64,000 bases of DNA. Source: Aphanomyces cochlioides (Eukaryota > Oomycota > Saprolegniomycetes > Saprolegniales > Verrucalvaceae). Below the pieces are notes generated by a model. That model had not been told where the DNA came from. It was given only the letters and a program-made list of their open reading frames with translations, and did not search any database. The DNA is taken from the NCBI GenBank assembly GCA_019828595.1, contig JAHQRK010000004.1, forward strand, positions 3,596,001-3,660,000, given 5' to 3'. The translations under genes and the position numbers were made by a program. Positions 1 through 9,811 of this stretch are shown here, piece after piece (the first letter of the stretch is position 1; each line of letters starts with the position of its first letter).

Positions 1-872
1 GTGGAAATTCCGGGACATTTCTGTCTCCTAGAATCACCTTGTAACTCGTCGTTGCTCTACAAGTTTCACGCCTGGGTCAATTCATGAACGCTGAGTGATT
101 ATATAAAAACTTGGAGCACTTTTCCACAGGTACTTCCTCCGAAGAATTTAGATATAAATGCACCTCATATATTTACTCTCTACAAACTAAATTGACTCTG
201 CAATGAGCTTTAGGCCCTCTGTTGAGTCAATCTTGTCAACTCACTCATTTTCACTATTTCTTCATGCTTTGATTGGCTCCGTCCATCATATCTCGACCAA
301 AATACGATTTGCCATGTATTTTGTGGAAATCGCGAAATAAAATTAATTAATACAAGTATCAATATAATTAAATCGAATGCCTAAATGTAACTTTTGCGAA
401 AAAGATATGATGACCTTATTTTATTGTCGTTTGGGTCCAAAACTGGAATTTTGATATGTTTTGAAAATGTTTCAATTAATTGACGCATACACTATTTTAA
501 GTTTACGCAAACATTTCTTATATTGACCTCGATCATGACCGTTAAATAGTGTAATTTCAAACGTTTTAAATGTTTGAAAACATGTTCGAAACAATCAACT
601 TTTTTCACTTGAAATTTGTATGCGTCAATTGTTGCGTCAATTTACTTGCGTCAAAATTTATTCCGCACGACTCCAGTTTTTTATTAAAACCAATACAAAG
701 ATATGAAGTACGGTTTTTGGACATGAAACATTTGTGGGTGCATCACAAGGTGTGGCTTCTTGCACTGCGATTTCACAATTGACAATGAGCACCCATAGTT
801 GCTCCTCCGCCCTCGTTCATTTCGACAGAACACACTTTGTCTTTTGCACCGCAAGCAACAGATCCATCCAAA
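1..872. other. AT-rich intergenic stretch, no gene seen
   Basis: I found no convincing coding region. The sequence is AT-rich. A weak inverted similarity is visible: TTGACGCATAC near 478-490 against GTATGCGTCAA near 617-630. It could be a decayed small element, but I could not define ends or a target duplication. The last 40 bases before the gene at 873 resemble those before the paralog at 2507. Confidence 0.5.
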
Positions 873-1496
873 ATGAAGTTTTGTGTTCCTGCACTTGCTG
901 TCGTTGTCTTGAGCGCCATCTCGTCAAGCTATACGGATGCACGTTCGCTTCGAGTGGCTGACGCCCCCGCCATGCATCTAAGCTTGCTTGACGAAGTGGC
1001 TCTTACTCAAGCTCGTATTGGAAGCGATGTCGTCGACGGTTCGATGATTGACCGTAATCTTGAAGTGGGAAAGGACAAGGAGAAGGACAAGAAAACGAAC
1101 AAGGACAAGACAACGAACAAGGACAAGACAACGAACAAGGACAAGACAACGAACAAGGACAAGAAAACGAACAAGGACAAGGAGGGCGAGAAAGACAAGG
1201 ATAAGAAGGGCAAGAACAAGGAGGGCAAGAAAGACAAGGATAAGAAAAACAAGGACAAGGAGGGCAAGAAAGACAAGGATAAGAAAAACAAGGACAAGGA
1301 GGGCAAGAAAGACAAGGACAAGAAAAACAAGGACAAGGAGGGCAAGAAAGACAAGGACAAGAAAAACAAGGACAAGGAGGGCAAGAAAGACAAGGACACG
1401 AAAAACAAGGACAAGGAGGGCAAGAAAGACAAGGACACGAAAAACAAGGACAAGAAGGGCAAAAAAGATAAGAAGGAGATCACCACTGACAACTAG
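873..1496 (+). CDS. Secreted lysine/aspartate-rich repeat protein
   Basis: A protein of 207 residues is predicted from the ATG at 873. This start is chosen over upstream in-frame codons because it opens directly with a signal peptide (Met, Lys, then a hydrophobic stretch to about residue 20, ending in DA). The mature protein begins with RSLRVA and about 40 ordinary residues, then turns into a Lys/Asp/Glu-rich low-complexity tail from about residue 68. The tail holds about four copies of a 6-residue unit (NKDKTT type, 18 bp), then roughly six copies of a 13-residue unit (NKDKEGKKDKDKK, 39 bp). There is no Cys after the signal peptide. It is exported by prediction; its function is unknown. A paralog lies at 2507 with a matching leader and promoter. 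RSLR matches the letters of an RxLR motif but sits at the signal-peptide junction, so I do not call it an RxLR effector. Confidence 0.75.
   Translation: MKFCVPALAVVVLSAISSSYTDARSLRVADAPAMHLSLLDEVALTQARIGSDVVDGSMIDRNLEVGKDKEKDKKTNKDKTTNKDKTTNKDKTTNKDKKTNKDKEGEKDKDKKGKNKEGKKDKDKKNKDKEGKKDKDKKNKDKEGKKDKDKKNKDKEGKKDKDKKNKDKEGKKDKDTKNKDKEGKKDKDTKNKDKKGKKDKKEITTDN
1225..1470 (+). repeat. 39-bp coding minisatellite
   Basis: A 39-bp unit (13 codons) is repeated head to tail about six times inside the secreted repeat protein, with only a few substitutions such as GAT/GAC and AAG/ACG. An 18-bp unit lies just upstream at about 1093-1170. Both unit lengths are multiples of three, so copy-number change would keep the frame open. 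Confidence 0.85.
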
Positions 1497-2506
1497 TCAA
1501 GGCGAAGACCAGCACAGTAGGTAGTATGTTTGCGAAGTTCAAGGGGCTGATGGTCAAGTCCCCAGCGGCTGCGCCAGCTGAAGCGCATCGTCTTTGTAGG
1601 AAGAAAGAGGAGTAAGGAAAGAAACTTCAGATGACTTGATGCATCCTGGTTAGTCTACGTGAGAAGGCTAGAACCCCATAAAATTTCAAAAGGTTGAACT
1701 TGCTTCGACTAAGAATGCACGTTGGGCACAACTGTTTGGGCTTCAATGTCGCTGCTGTGCGGTCGGAAGAAGAGCACCAACACTACATTCCGAGTGAGCT
1801 CGTCATGAGAGCCTGTGGTATGGTGAAAGGTTAACGTAAGGACCTCGTGGAAATGTCAATATCTCCAACTCCACGACGAACTAAAGCGCGATGCTGTGTC
1901 ATTTATGGCCTCATCAAAGTGGCGGCACGCCCTTATGGCCAATCTGCCGCCTTCCTGATGAGACAAAAAGAAACCCCTTCGCGGCGCTCCCTCCTCCAAG
2001 ACAACTTCGCCCTTAACGGAGAAAAACCTATTGACATTTCAATAAACCTAAATAAAACCTAAAAACCTAAGTGGGCACAAAACAAACAAAATGGCAAGAG
2101 AGTCAAGAAGACTGCCTCCTGGTTAGTCTACATGAGAAGACCAAAGTCCACGATGAGCAATTAAGCAACTCAGAGCAATGCAACAAGCTTGACTCGATGA
2201 CGAGCTACACCCGGGCACTCTCACTGTCAGTACCAGTCACTTTTCTCGATCGAGCACACCTCGAAAACCTGTCGATCTTCTGGTTGCTCCTTCTGTCGTT
2301 CGTTGTCATCAATCGTGGCGAATGAAATTCATGATGCTATCTAGACATCGATCCCTGCCAATGTCCACCGAGTACAAATTTCGTGCACGGCGTTTGGCAC
2401 GGAAGATGCGATGCAGTGAGGATTGACCACTCGAGCCACAAAGTTTCTCGTTGTACACTCGAAGATCACTTTCGTTTTTCCACCGCAAGAAACAAGTCGA
2501 TCGAAA
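1497..2506. other. Intergenic region with duplicated gene flank
   Basis: I see no confident gene. The text CCTGGTTAGTCTAC(G/A)TGAGAAG occurs twice, near 1647 and near 2117. This suggests the secreted-protein unit was duplicated together with its 3' flank, and that the second flank copy is a relic. A short open frame at 1847-2062 has no recognisable features. Confidence 0.4.
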
Positions 2507-3204
2507 ATGAGGTTTTGTCTTGCAGCCGTGGCTCCTCTTGTCTTCGGTGCCGTGTCATCAAGTGTCGCTGATGCCCGTGCTCTCCGAGTTGCCATTCTTC
2601 CTGTCATGAATCACGTGGATGACATACCCCTCGCTCAAACTCTCACTGACAATAGCGCAGTCGATGGCATCATGCCTCATCGACGTCTTGAGGTTGCTGG
2701 CCCACTGACGCGAGCTCTTTTGGCAACAAGCAAAAAGGCAAACAAGTCTTCCAAAGCCAAAGCTTTGAAGCGTACGAAGCCAAGAAAGTCAAGCGAGTCA
2801 AGAGATCCAAGCGAGTGGTTCGCAAGAAGTCCAAGAGGACGAAATCTTCCCCAGTTGGCCGTCTTCTGAAGGAAGAAATGCCAGCAATCAACGAGGCGAA
2901 GAAGACCATGAAAATAAAGCGGGTCAAGCGTACGCGGAGGATCAGAAGAGTCAAGAGAACGAGACGAGTTGTTCGCAAATCCAAGAAGGCGAAATCCTCT
3001 CCGGTAGCTCGCCTTCTCAAGGAAGAAATGGACATGGAGAGCGCCTTTGTGGCGGCACCATAAGCCAAAACTTAAATCGTCAAAGCCAAGAGTGTAAAGT
3101 CGAAAAAGACAAAGACAGCTCGAAAAGTCAAGAAGGTCAAGAAGATCAAGCGCACGGGACGAGTCAAGCGCGTCAAACGGGTCAAGAGAACCAAGAAAGT
3201 CTAA
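2507..3204 (+). pseudogene. Frameshifted paralog of the secreted basic-tail protein
   Basis: From the ATG at 2507 the frame encodes a signal peptide ending in DA, then RALRVA, a leader aligning with the gene at 873 (shared VDG.M and R.LEV positions), and the start of a Lys/Arg-rich tail. It then leaves the basic frame near 2775-2790 and stops at 2869. The frame shifted by one base carries the expected tail onward: dense KRVKR-type repeats and two copies of a module reading RVVRK, SK, KSSPV, RLLKEEM (about 2812-2880 and 2963-3030). It stops at 3061 and again at 3073. The same frame beyond these stops is still K/R-rich to a TAA at 3202. A single-base indel plus nonsense codons is the simplest reading; an unrecognised intron is less likely because no usable GT lies at the break. 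Confidence 0.6.
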
Positions 3205-3315
3205 TCGCCACAAAGGCGAAGAGGCGACTAGGGCAACTGGGGAAAAAACCTAACACCGTAGATGACTTTAAGAGTTCTCGAATGTACTTTAGAATATTTG
3301 TCAAAGAGATTGTAA

Positions 3316-3564
3316 GAGCATCCACACGGGAGTGTCTATGTCTATGTCCAAACTGCAAACTTCGTATTTCCGGATAAAGATTGTTACTATCCGAACGATT
3401 TGTACTACTGTGTCCCAAAATTTAGATTTTCGTGTCCAACCAGAAAAATATAGACACGAAAACCTAAATTTTGGGACACAATAGTACAAATCGTACAATC
3501 TTTATCCGGAAATACGAAGTTTGCAGTTTGGACATAGACATAGACACTCCCGGTGTGGATGCTC
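3316..3564. mobile_element. PIF/Harbinger-type foldback MITE (249 bp)
   Basis: The element is almost entirely a long inverted repeat. It begins GAGCATCCACAC and ends GTGTGGATGCTC, the two arms (about 120 bp each) pair along their whole length, and only a short centre is unpaired. It is flanked by direct TAA at 3313-3315 and 3565-3567. A 3-bp TWA duplication is the known signature of PIF/Harbinger transposases. It has no coding capacity, so it would need a transposase in trans; a disabled Harbinger gene lies at 39.8-41.2 kb. Confidence 0.8.
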
Positions 3565-3578
3565 TAAGACCTGTTTAA

Positions 3579-4264
3579 ATGGACGCCTTCCAAAACCTTC
3601 ACATTTGCATTTCGCAACATTTTTCTTTTTTAAATAAACATGACAAACGCAAATTTGCGAAGACCAATTTTTCGTCTTCGCAAATCGTATTTTTTCACAT
3701 TCTTTTTCTTTTTGGGAGGAGTTCAAGTGGCTGAGATAAAAGGAGGCGGAAGAGGGAAAGGATGGTGCCAGGAGTCTGTGACGCTCTTGCTACACCACGT
3801 TGAGGCTATCAAGCCACTGGGGAAGAACGGTTGGTTTAAGGTTGAGGCTGCATTTAACCTTTGAGCCACGCATACCCATCGAGACACTGATGCATTGAAA
3901 AGTAAATACGTGTCACTCAAGAACCATGCAAAGCCTGGTCGCTGATAAGAGCAATAGAATGTATTGAATGCCTTTCTTTCAGCATAGCACGGATACGAAG
4001 GGCACATGCGATCTTTCGGAGTCTCTCGCGTCTTAACAGGCGCGCTGCTATCAACCTCAGCATATCTGTCATTAACAAAGTGTGTTTAGCCAATTGAGCG
4101 GTGTGTTGGGACAATTTTAACCAATGAAATGTAGTACAAAATATGAAAATACTTCAGTTTTGGAGAAGCAACAAGACGTATTTGGCGAACACTTTGGTCA
4201 GTTTATAAAAATACAAAAAAAATGTTGCGAAATGCAAATGCGAAGGCTTTGGAAGGCGTCCATT
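3579..4264. mobile_element. Non-autonomous element with ~50-bp terminal inverted repeats
   Basis: The left end (ATGGACGCCTTCCAAAACC, then TTTGCATTTCGCAACATTTTT) is the near-perfect inverse of the right end at about 4208-4264. The interior (about 590 bp) shows no transposase. It lies 15 bp from the PIF-type MITE. I could not define a target duplication with confidence, so the superfamily is open. A smaller perfect hairpin, GCGAAGAC against GTCTTCGC, lies inside at about 3656-3681. Confidence 0.65.
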
Positions 4265-4387
4265 GGATTATGTTCATTTCACATTTTGTATAAGGGCCCG
4301 TCTGGCAACCGAAAATATTACAATAAATAGGCCCAAAATGCCATTTTGAGGTGAAATTCAATAATTTAGGTCAAAATATGAACTTGT

Positions 4388-5604
4388 TTATCTCAAAGAG
4401 TTTTGCACCAAAGGTTCAAGGAAAATTTGGGATGAGGAAGTGGAAGGTGGAGAAGGGAATGTGAAATAAGGAAGTGAAGATGAAGCTGTGAGAGCTAGAA
4501 AAGGATGGCCCTTGGAGGGAGTGGTGTCCATGGATGGATACTTGGAGGAGAAAGAGTGCAGTGTGAGGGTTGGCATGAAGGCCAAGGAGGGAGTTCCAGA
4601 GGTGTTGGGAAAATGATGATGGAGAGTGGGAGTTGGAACGGAGACATGTGAGCACAAAATGGGGAAATCAGCTTCCATGGTTGAGTAGCGGGTGAAGAGG
4701 GAGATTGGACTTGGAGTTGGTTGATGAAGTGAGATTGTGTTGGGACGATCGAGAGCAGTATGAAGCGGAGGTAGTGGAGCATTGGGTTCCAGTGTCGGGA
4801 TAAAGTTGGGATCGTTCTTGGCGCGAAGTTGATAGGCAGCGGCAGCTTCAATGGAGTTGATGGAAGGACATTCGGACTCGAAGAAGGAGACATCTTTGCG
4901 GTTGGAGGGAAGGCCAACAAACATAGTTTTGAGGGAATATGGATCCAATTTGGAAGGACGAGCTTCCTGTTGGATATGCACGAAGGCAGTACAGCCGAAG
5001 GTTTTGACGTAGCTAAGTGAAGAGTGTGTTTTAAAGACACGGTAGTACGGAGACTGACCATCGTTGGAAGTAGATGGGAGAATATTGGTAAGCCATGCGG
5101 CATAGTCAAGAGCAGTAGCCCATAGAAATTTGGGGAGTGATCCCTCAATGAGCATGGCTCGGATCTTCTGGGCAAGAATGCCAATGCGGCGTTCAGCAAC
5201 ACCATTTTGTTGAGGAGAATAGGCATTGGAAAAGGTAAAGCGGGTGTGACACTTGGGATAGATGATGCGGGCTAGCCGTTCATATTCTCCGGCGTTGTCA
5301 CTGCGAAGGGTGCCAATGTCGGTGGGCTGTGCATGGTGAAGTAAATCAACGTCTCTTTTGAAAGAGAGAAGGCATCGAGACGGAATTGCTCGTAGATAGA
5401 GTAAAGGTCAGAACGGCGTTGAATCGGATAAGCCCAGGTGTATCGGGAGTAGTCGTCAACGAACACGACAAAGAATTTGTTGCCACTTGGAGATGGAAAT
5501 GGGCATGGACCCCAAATATCGGAGTGAACGAGGGATAGGAAGGTACGCGCACGGAAGACAGCGCTGGAATTGAAGGAGATCACTTGGACTTGGCATATGC
5601 GCAC
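4388..5604 (-). pseudogene. copia element 1 integrase fragment
   Basis: Two frames hold the remains of a copia integrase. At 5604-5272 the core has HSDIWGP and VDDYSRYTW, carrying the first catalytic Asp. At 5155-4388 the later part has LWATALDYAAWLTN, then KTFGC and the FVG motif typical of copia integrase C-termini. The catalytic Glu region around 5250-5160 is split by the frame change. The reading ends at 4388, where homology stops. Confidence 0.75.
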
Positions 5605-7080
5605 GTTTCACATAGGATTTCGTGTAAGTGTCGCGGTTTGAAAATTGAAGTTCAGGATGATTTTTGAGCATATGATTGATGGCACCTTGACCAGGATGAC
5701 CCAAACGGCGATGCCAAAGACGAGCAAGATCTTGGTTTGAGAGTTTGGAATCGGAAATGAGACTGTAGAAATAGTCGGAGGAAACAGGAGGTGTGTCGAG
5801 AAGTAGAGCGGGTCGTGGGGTAGCAAGAATGTTGTGAAATGCGTTCCAAAATGTTGGATGAGTAGAAGGAATGGAAGAGGGAGTTACTGACGAAGCAGTT
5901 GATGAGGAAAGAGCGGGTGTAAGTCGAAGGCACTCAGGGTAAGGCACATGAATATGAGATTGATCCTTAGAGAAAAAAGGTAAGATGGAAGCAAGGAATT
6001 CGGTGTATTGCTTTTGGAGGGCTGCAGCAACAGTGTTTCGAGGAGTCACAGGTTTGTGTTTGGAATCGGCAGGGGAAATGTCATAAGAGTGTACAGGAGC
6101 AGGAGCAGGAGTGGAATGCGAGATGTGTGCGTAGGCAGCAAGTTGAGATGGAGGGTTCGAATATGGATAGCCGGGAGGCACCGAAGGAGTATAGGAGATA
6201 GCCGGATTGATCGTAGCAGCCCGAGTTGTGGCGGACGTTGGAGTGCCGTAGTTGGAAGAACGGAGAGTGGCTGACCGGAGACAGTCGACAACTTTGGCTT
6301 GGACTAGCGCTGGAGTGGGAACTGTGCCGCCATCCTTCTGGGCATCAGTAATGAGCGTGTGGAGCGCGGTCCAGACGGCTTCTTCATCACGAAAGAGCTC
6401 GGAGACTCGTACAAGGTAGCGTAAGTTCCAAAAACGTGTAGCATAGGCTTCGCTAGAAAGCGATTCCCAGTTGGAGGGTTGCATAGCGTTGCGAAAGTTG
6501 GACTGATGTTCAAGGAGGATGTTCATGGCCATTTCAGAGGGCATGTCGGCAGTCCAGGAAACGGAACGTTCGGCACGCAAAATGGTGGAAGGATCTTTGC
6601 GAGAGGGATGGTTTTCGAAACGAGTGACCACAAGGCGATAGTAAGCATAGGGATCGCTGTCGGTGGGAAGTTCTTGGATGACTTTCGTGCTGAGCGCAGA
6701 GGTAAGAAAGAGGTGCGCTTCAGACTTGAGCTTCTCCAAGGCAGCGGCAGATTTGATCTCGAGTGTCTCGGTGATGACCGAGTCTTTGAGGTCTTGAATT
6801 TCTTTTTCGCGGAGTTTGCGGGCGTCTTCGGACAGGGAGGGGTCAATCTTATATAGAGCAGTGTTGCCGTAGCGATGGACTTCAGCGGCGCGAATAGCAT
6901 CGGGGTACACGCTCTCGGAGAGATCAGGAGGAACGTAGTTGCAAGGTAGAAGTTTGCGAAGCCAACAGAACGGGCTTGTTGGAGGAACTGGGTATGCCAA
7001 GCGGGGTACGACTCAGTATCGAGGGATTCGAGTGGTGTGCCGCGATAAACGGGCGGAGAGGCATGCGTTACAAGGCTCAT
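5456..7080 (-). pseudogene. gag: copia element 1 gag/pre-integrase (frameshifted)
   Basis: The gag start codon at 7080 lies inside the primer-binding site. The first 40 residues (with TESYPAWHTQFLQQARSVGF) are in one frame; the rest continues in another frame from about 6960. A long helical gag region follows, with a Ser/Thr/Pro-rich linker. It joins directly to the pre-integrase motif LWHRRLGHPGQG without a protease, which suggests an internal deletion. The frame then leaves the integrase near 5600. Confidence 0.75.
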
Positions 7081-7084
7081 AACC
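7074..7084 (-). promoter_or_regulatory. Primer-binding site, half initiator tRNA-Met type
   Basis: The plus strand reads GGCTCATAACC next to the LTR end. This is the sequence of the anticodon arm of eukaryotic initiator tRNA-Met, so the minus-strand element RNA (GGTTATGAGCC) could pair with it. Priming from the anticodon arm rather than the tRNA 3' end is known for Drosophila copia. The ATG inside this site is also the gag start. Confidence 0.7.
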
Positions 7085-7497
7085 TGTCAGGAAGGGGTGG
7101 AACAAGCACGGAACGGAAGGCTGTGTAGACAGCTGAAAGTGAGGAAGCGAGGAAGCAGAAAGCGGAAACCTTTGTTGTAGCGGCTGGCGGACGAGTGGCT
7201 GTGAACAAACCACTTGTGCAGAACAGAGCAAAAAGGAAAGTGAGATTGTTCGGTTACTAGTCTACACTAACCGGACTAACGAACCTTAAGCCTATTGGCT
7301 AAACCAGAGGGCGAGGGCTAGGGCTCGAGCCTGATTGGCTAACCGCTGAAGCTGCATAGAAACGCAGTGATGCAGCGAAAGAAGAGCCAACAGGGAGGAC
7401 CCGTCTAAGTGCGTCTGTCAGAGCTCTCTGAAGTGCGAACTCGTGACAGCATCATTGGAGTGCATACTGTCCTCTAGACAGTTGTCGACACCCAACA
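7085..7497 (-). repeat. Putative 5' LTR of copia element 1
   Basis: About 413 bp between the primer-binding site and the sequence CCCAACA at 7491-7497. In element orientation it starts TGTTGGG and ends CCTGACA, so it has the TG...CA ends of an LTR, and its first bases match the LTR of copia element 2. There is no second copy in the window, so the limits rest on end motifs only. Confidence 0.55.
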
Positions 7498-7565
7498 TTG
7501 GGGTTTCCTCGCTATTTCTCGAGAATGTCCTGTCACAAACATTGTACCGTACTGGTACTGTAAAA

Positions 7566-8411
7566 TAGGGTGGAGAAGTACTCTGGAGGTCGTACTCCCT
7601 CCGGAGGTAGTGTGTCGGAGTAAAAGGAGTGATAACACTAACACGACATGTCGTGTTAACATGAGTAGTAAGGTTTTCAAGTTTCAGTTTCACCGAAAGG
7701 TTTTCAGTTCATAGAACACCAACGAGTTCAAAAATGGAGAAGTCCCTTTCACAGTGGCAAATCAGATGAAGCAAATTCTTACCAGTCGAATATTGACACC
7801 AACTCTGAGTGGCATGATGAGCAATCGAGCGATGTGGCAGAGATGCTAAGCATCAATAGCCTGCTGAATGCTCCTGACAACGACGACGAGAAGAGCATTG
7901 GACAACCAGACCACCTCAGTGCGTTTGATTTTTCGCTACCTATTGTCAAAAAATTGGAGTTGCCTGGCGAAATCGATTTTAGAATCAACTAGCCAATCAA
8001 AATGCACTTCTTCTAATTATCAGCCAATTATATGCCTTTAATTTTTGCCCTCGCTTCCTCACTTGTGCCAAACGTCGACAGAAAATCACAACAACAACGG
8101 TTCCTTGCGCAAAAGCTGCACATTCCCAGCATAGCCGATGGCTCCAGGAGCAACTCTTTAGATGACATTAGTCAAAGATACATTTAAAGAGAAAAAGATA
8201 TTCAAAATCGATTGGGCAAGTCGACTGGAAAGTCCAAATATGAGCGAAATTGACAATACATTTGACAGAACAGTGATATCGATGGTTTGAAGCTTCGTAG
8301 CTCATGATTGTATGATAACCAATACGATGCTTCAAATTCAATGACAGCACTTATTACGACGGAGTACTCTGTCGGTAGTATTGACCTAGAGGGTCGATAT
8401 TCTCCACCCTA
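7566..8411. mobile_element. Non-autonomous hAT-type element (846 bp)
   Basis: The ends are inverted, TAGGGTGGAGAA on the left and TTCTCCACCCTA on the right. They are flanked by the direct repeat CTGTAAAA (7558-7565 and 8412-8419). An 8-bp duplication with TAGGG-type termini is the hallmark of hAT transposons. Inside, a plus-strand frame of about 80 codons ends at TAG 7990 and is acidic (with SDVAEML and DNDDEKS), but I recognise no transposase domain in it. Trans-mobilisation by an autonomous copy elsewhere would be needed. Confidence 0.7.
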
Positions 8412-9094
8412 CTGTAAAACCTCTTTTAAGAGCCCCCCCTCTAGTACAGTCATCCTCGAGTTTAATCCCAACGACTTTAGTCGCCACCGATGATCTCTAA
8501 TTCATTATAGTCATACAAATTTGTTGATTAAATTTCTTGACCAATCAGAGTAGAGATACTGCGTTCTCCACATTCCACATTCCAGCATCCATCAAGAATC
8601 AACAGCCTCTCAAGTCGAAGTGCTTGGCCCTTCGCAACAAGGGACTGACAAGTGCCCCAATGAAGACAAGTTATCGATTCTGCTTCTTCAAGTGTCCAGG
8701 TATCTACAGTCCTGAGATCTGACGAATATCAAGGAGTCATGTGTGCAAACAAGAGCGGGAAAGTCTAGTCTTTACAGTTGCTGATTGGCTCATTTGCCCT
8801 CGAGAGTCTCCTATTGGGCCAAATGGCCCCCTGGCGACGAATTTAGTCGCCAGTGGTACTCGGGGATAAAATCCAGGGATGACCTGTACCCAGGGATGAC
8901 CTGTAGTAGCCTCGATGAGATCCCACTTTCCCGTATAATCAAGAACTAAATTGCAACTCTCCTATCAGAGCAATCAAAACATCGTTCATTTGTCATCACA
9001 GTCAAGTGCAAGGGCATCAAACTCATCATCAAAGTCCTTTATCACATCCATATCGATCGCGTCATCAAAACCCACTGTTTCTATTCATTTTTCA

Positions 9095-9310
9095 TGAAGA
9101 AGGGATCTCATCATGTTGCCCTTGTGGTGTTGTTTGATTTCTTTAATCCTTCGTGCTTTGGTTTCCATCGACAAGCATTTGCTGGATCAACACTGAACTT
9201 CTTTGCTGCAGGAACGATAACGTTATATCGTCTTTTCGAATCACGCGGCTTATTATTGAGGTTGCATGGGAGGCAACAAATATCCTCTTGTCCTCCTAGT
9301 CTACACCATT
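9095..9310 (-). pseudogene. Possible transposase HTH fragment
   Basis: On the minus strand about 60 codons include the segment VPAAKKFSVDPANACRWKPKH, which has the spacing of a helix-turn-helix found at the N-terminus of pogo/Tigger-type transposases (AA..F.V....V.RW). It starts and stops without context, and no DDE part follows. This is a weak call. Confidence 0.3.
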
Positions 9311-9523
9311 TAAGAGCTTAACAGCATTCGACAACCCAGCTAAGCACACCAGTGCTGTATTAGGTAGAGCACCAAATTACATGGCATGCAATAGGACATC
9401 ACGTTTGGTTTCGATAGATATGGGCCTAGACTTCGTCTTGATTATGTGCAGAATTACTCTAATAACATTAGAATAATTTTGCAACAAGATATTATAATAG
9501 ACAAATTTTGCAAACTGTGAATT

Positions 9524-9811
9524 TTTCTTTGTGACAAACCCGAAGGAAATATAAGCTCAGAAATTCCTCTTGAAATTTTTACACAAGGCAATATTTTCCC
9601 TTGTGAACTGTCCAATCAGATTGCATTTCGGTGGATGTCCCGAATAATCGATGACGGAGACATCGCCCATGTGAGCGAATGCAAGGCTGCATTCCGCTTG
9701 AAGACATTATCTGATAGACCTCCAGGAGAAGTCATTCACATACGTCTCTTCGATTCTCCACACGGCCAGATAGCTGCGCAATGGTTAGAAGTTTACAGAC
9801 TAGTCCATTAA
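9524..9811 (+). other. Unassigned open frame of ~95 codons
   Basis: An open frame runs from just after a TGA near 9520 to TAA 9811 without an early ATG. The first Met is about 35 codons in, at FRWMSRIID. Composition looks protein-like (with GDIAHVSECKAAF and PGEVIHIRLFD). I do not recognise a family. It may be a relic exon or a chance frame. Confidence 0.3.

Larger units (their letters stand above)
4386..7497 (-). mobile_element. Truncated Ty1/copia retrotransposon (element 1)
   Basis: On the minus strand the element reads: a putative 5' LTR (7497-7085, TGTTGGG to CCTGACA), a primer-binding site (7084-7074), gag (from ATG 7080), a GAG-pre-integrase segment with LWHRRLGHPG (about 5720), an integrase core with HSDIWGP and DDYSRYTW (about 5500), and the integrase C-terminal part to 4388. 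The coding region is broken by frameshifts near 6960, 5600, 5300 and 5160. No aspartic protease or zinc knuckle is visible between gag and pre-integrase. Reverse transcriptase, RNase H and the 3' LTR are absent. It is a dead, 3'-truncated copy with an internal deletion. Confidence 0.85.

Noticed and set aside
936..950. Calling the secreted proteins RxLR effectors
   Set aside because: The motif sits at the signal-peptide junction and no dEER follows. The likely lineage is not known for canonical RxLR effectors.
1093..1470. CRISPR-like direct repeats
   Set aside because: The 18- and 39-bp units are contiguous and coding, with no spacers.
1007..1492. Long antisense frame rich in Leu/Ser/Phe
   Set aside because: It is the mirror of the K/D/E minisatellite. 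Repeats whose length is a multiple of three keep all frames open.
1048..1524. Arg/Thr-rich overlapping frame on the plus strand
   Set aside because: Shadow of the same minisatellite in another frame, with no signal peptide or start context.
6008..6856. Plus-strand frames inside copia element 1
   Set aside because: Antisense shadows of the gag frame.
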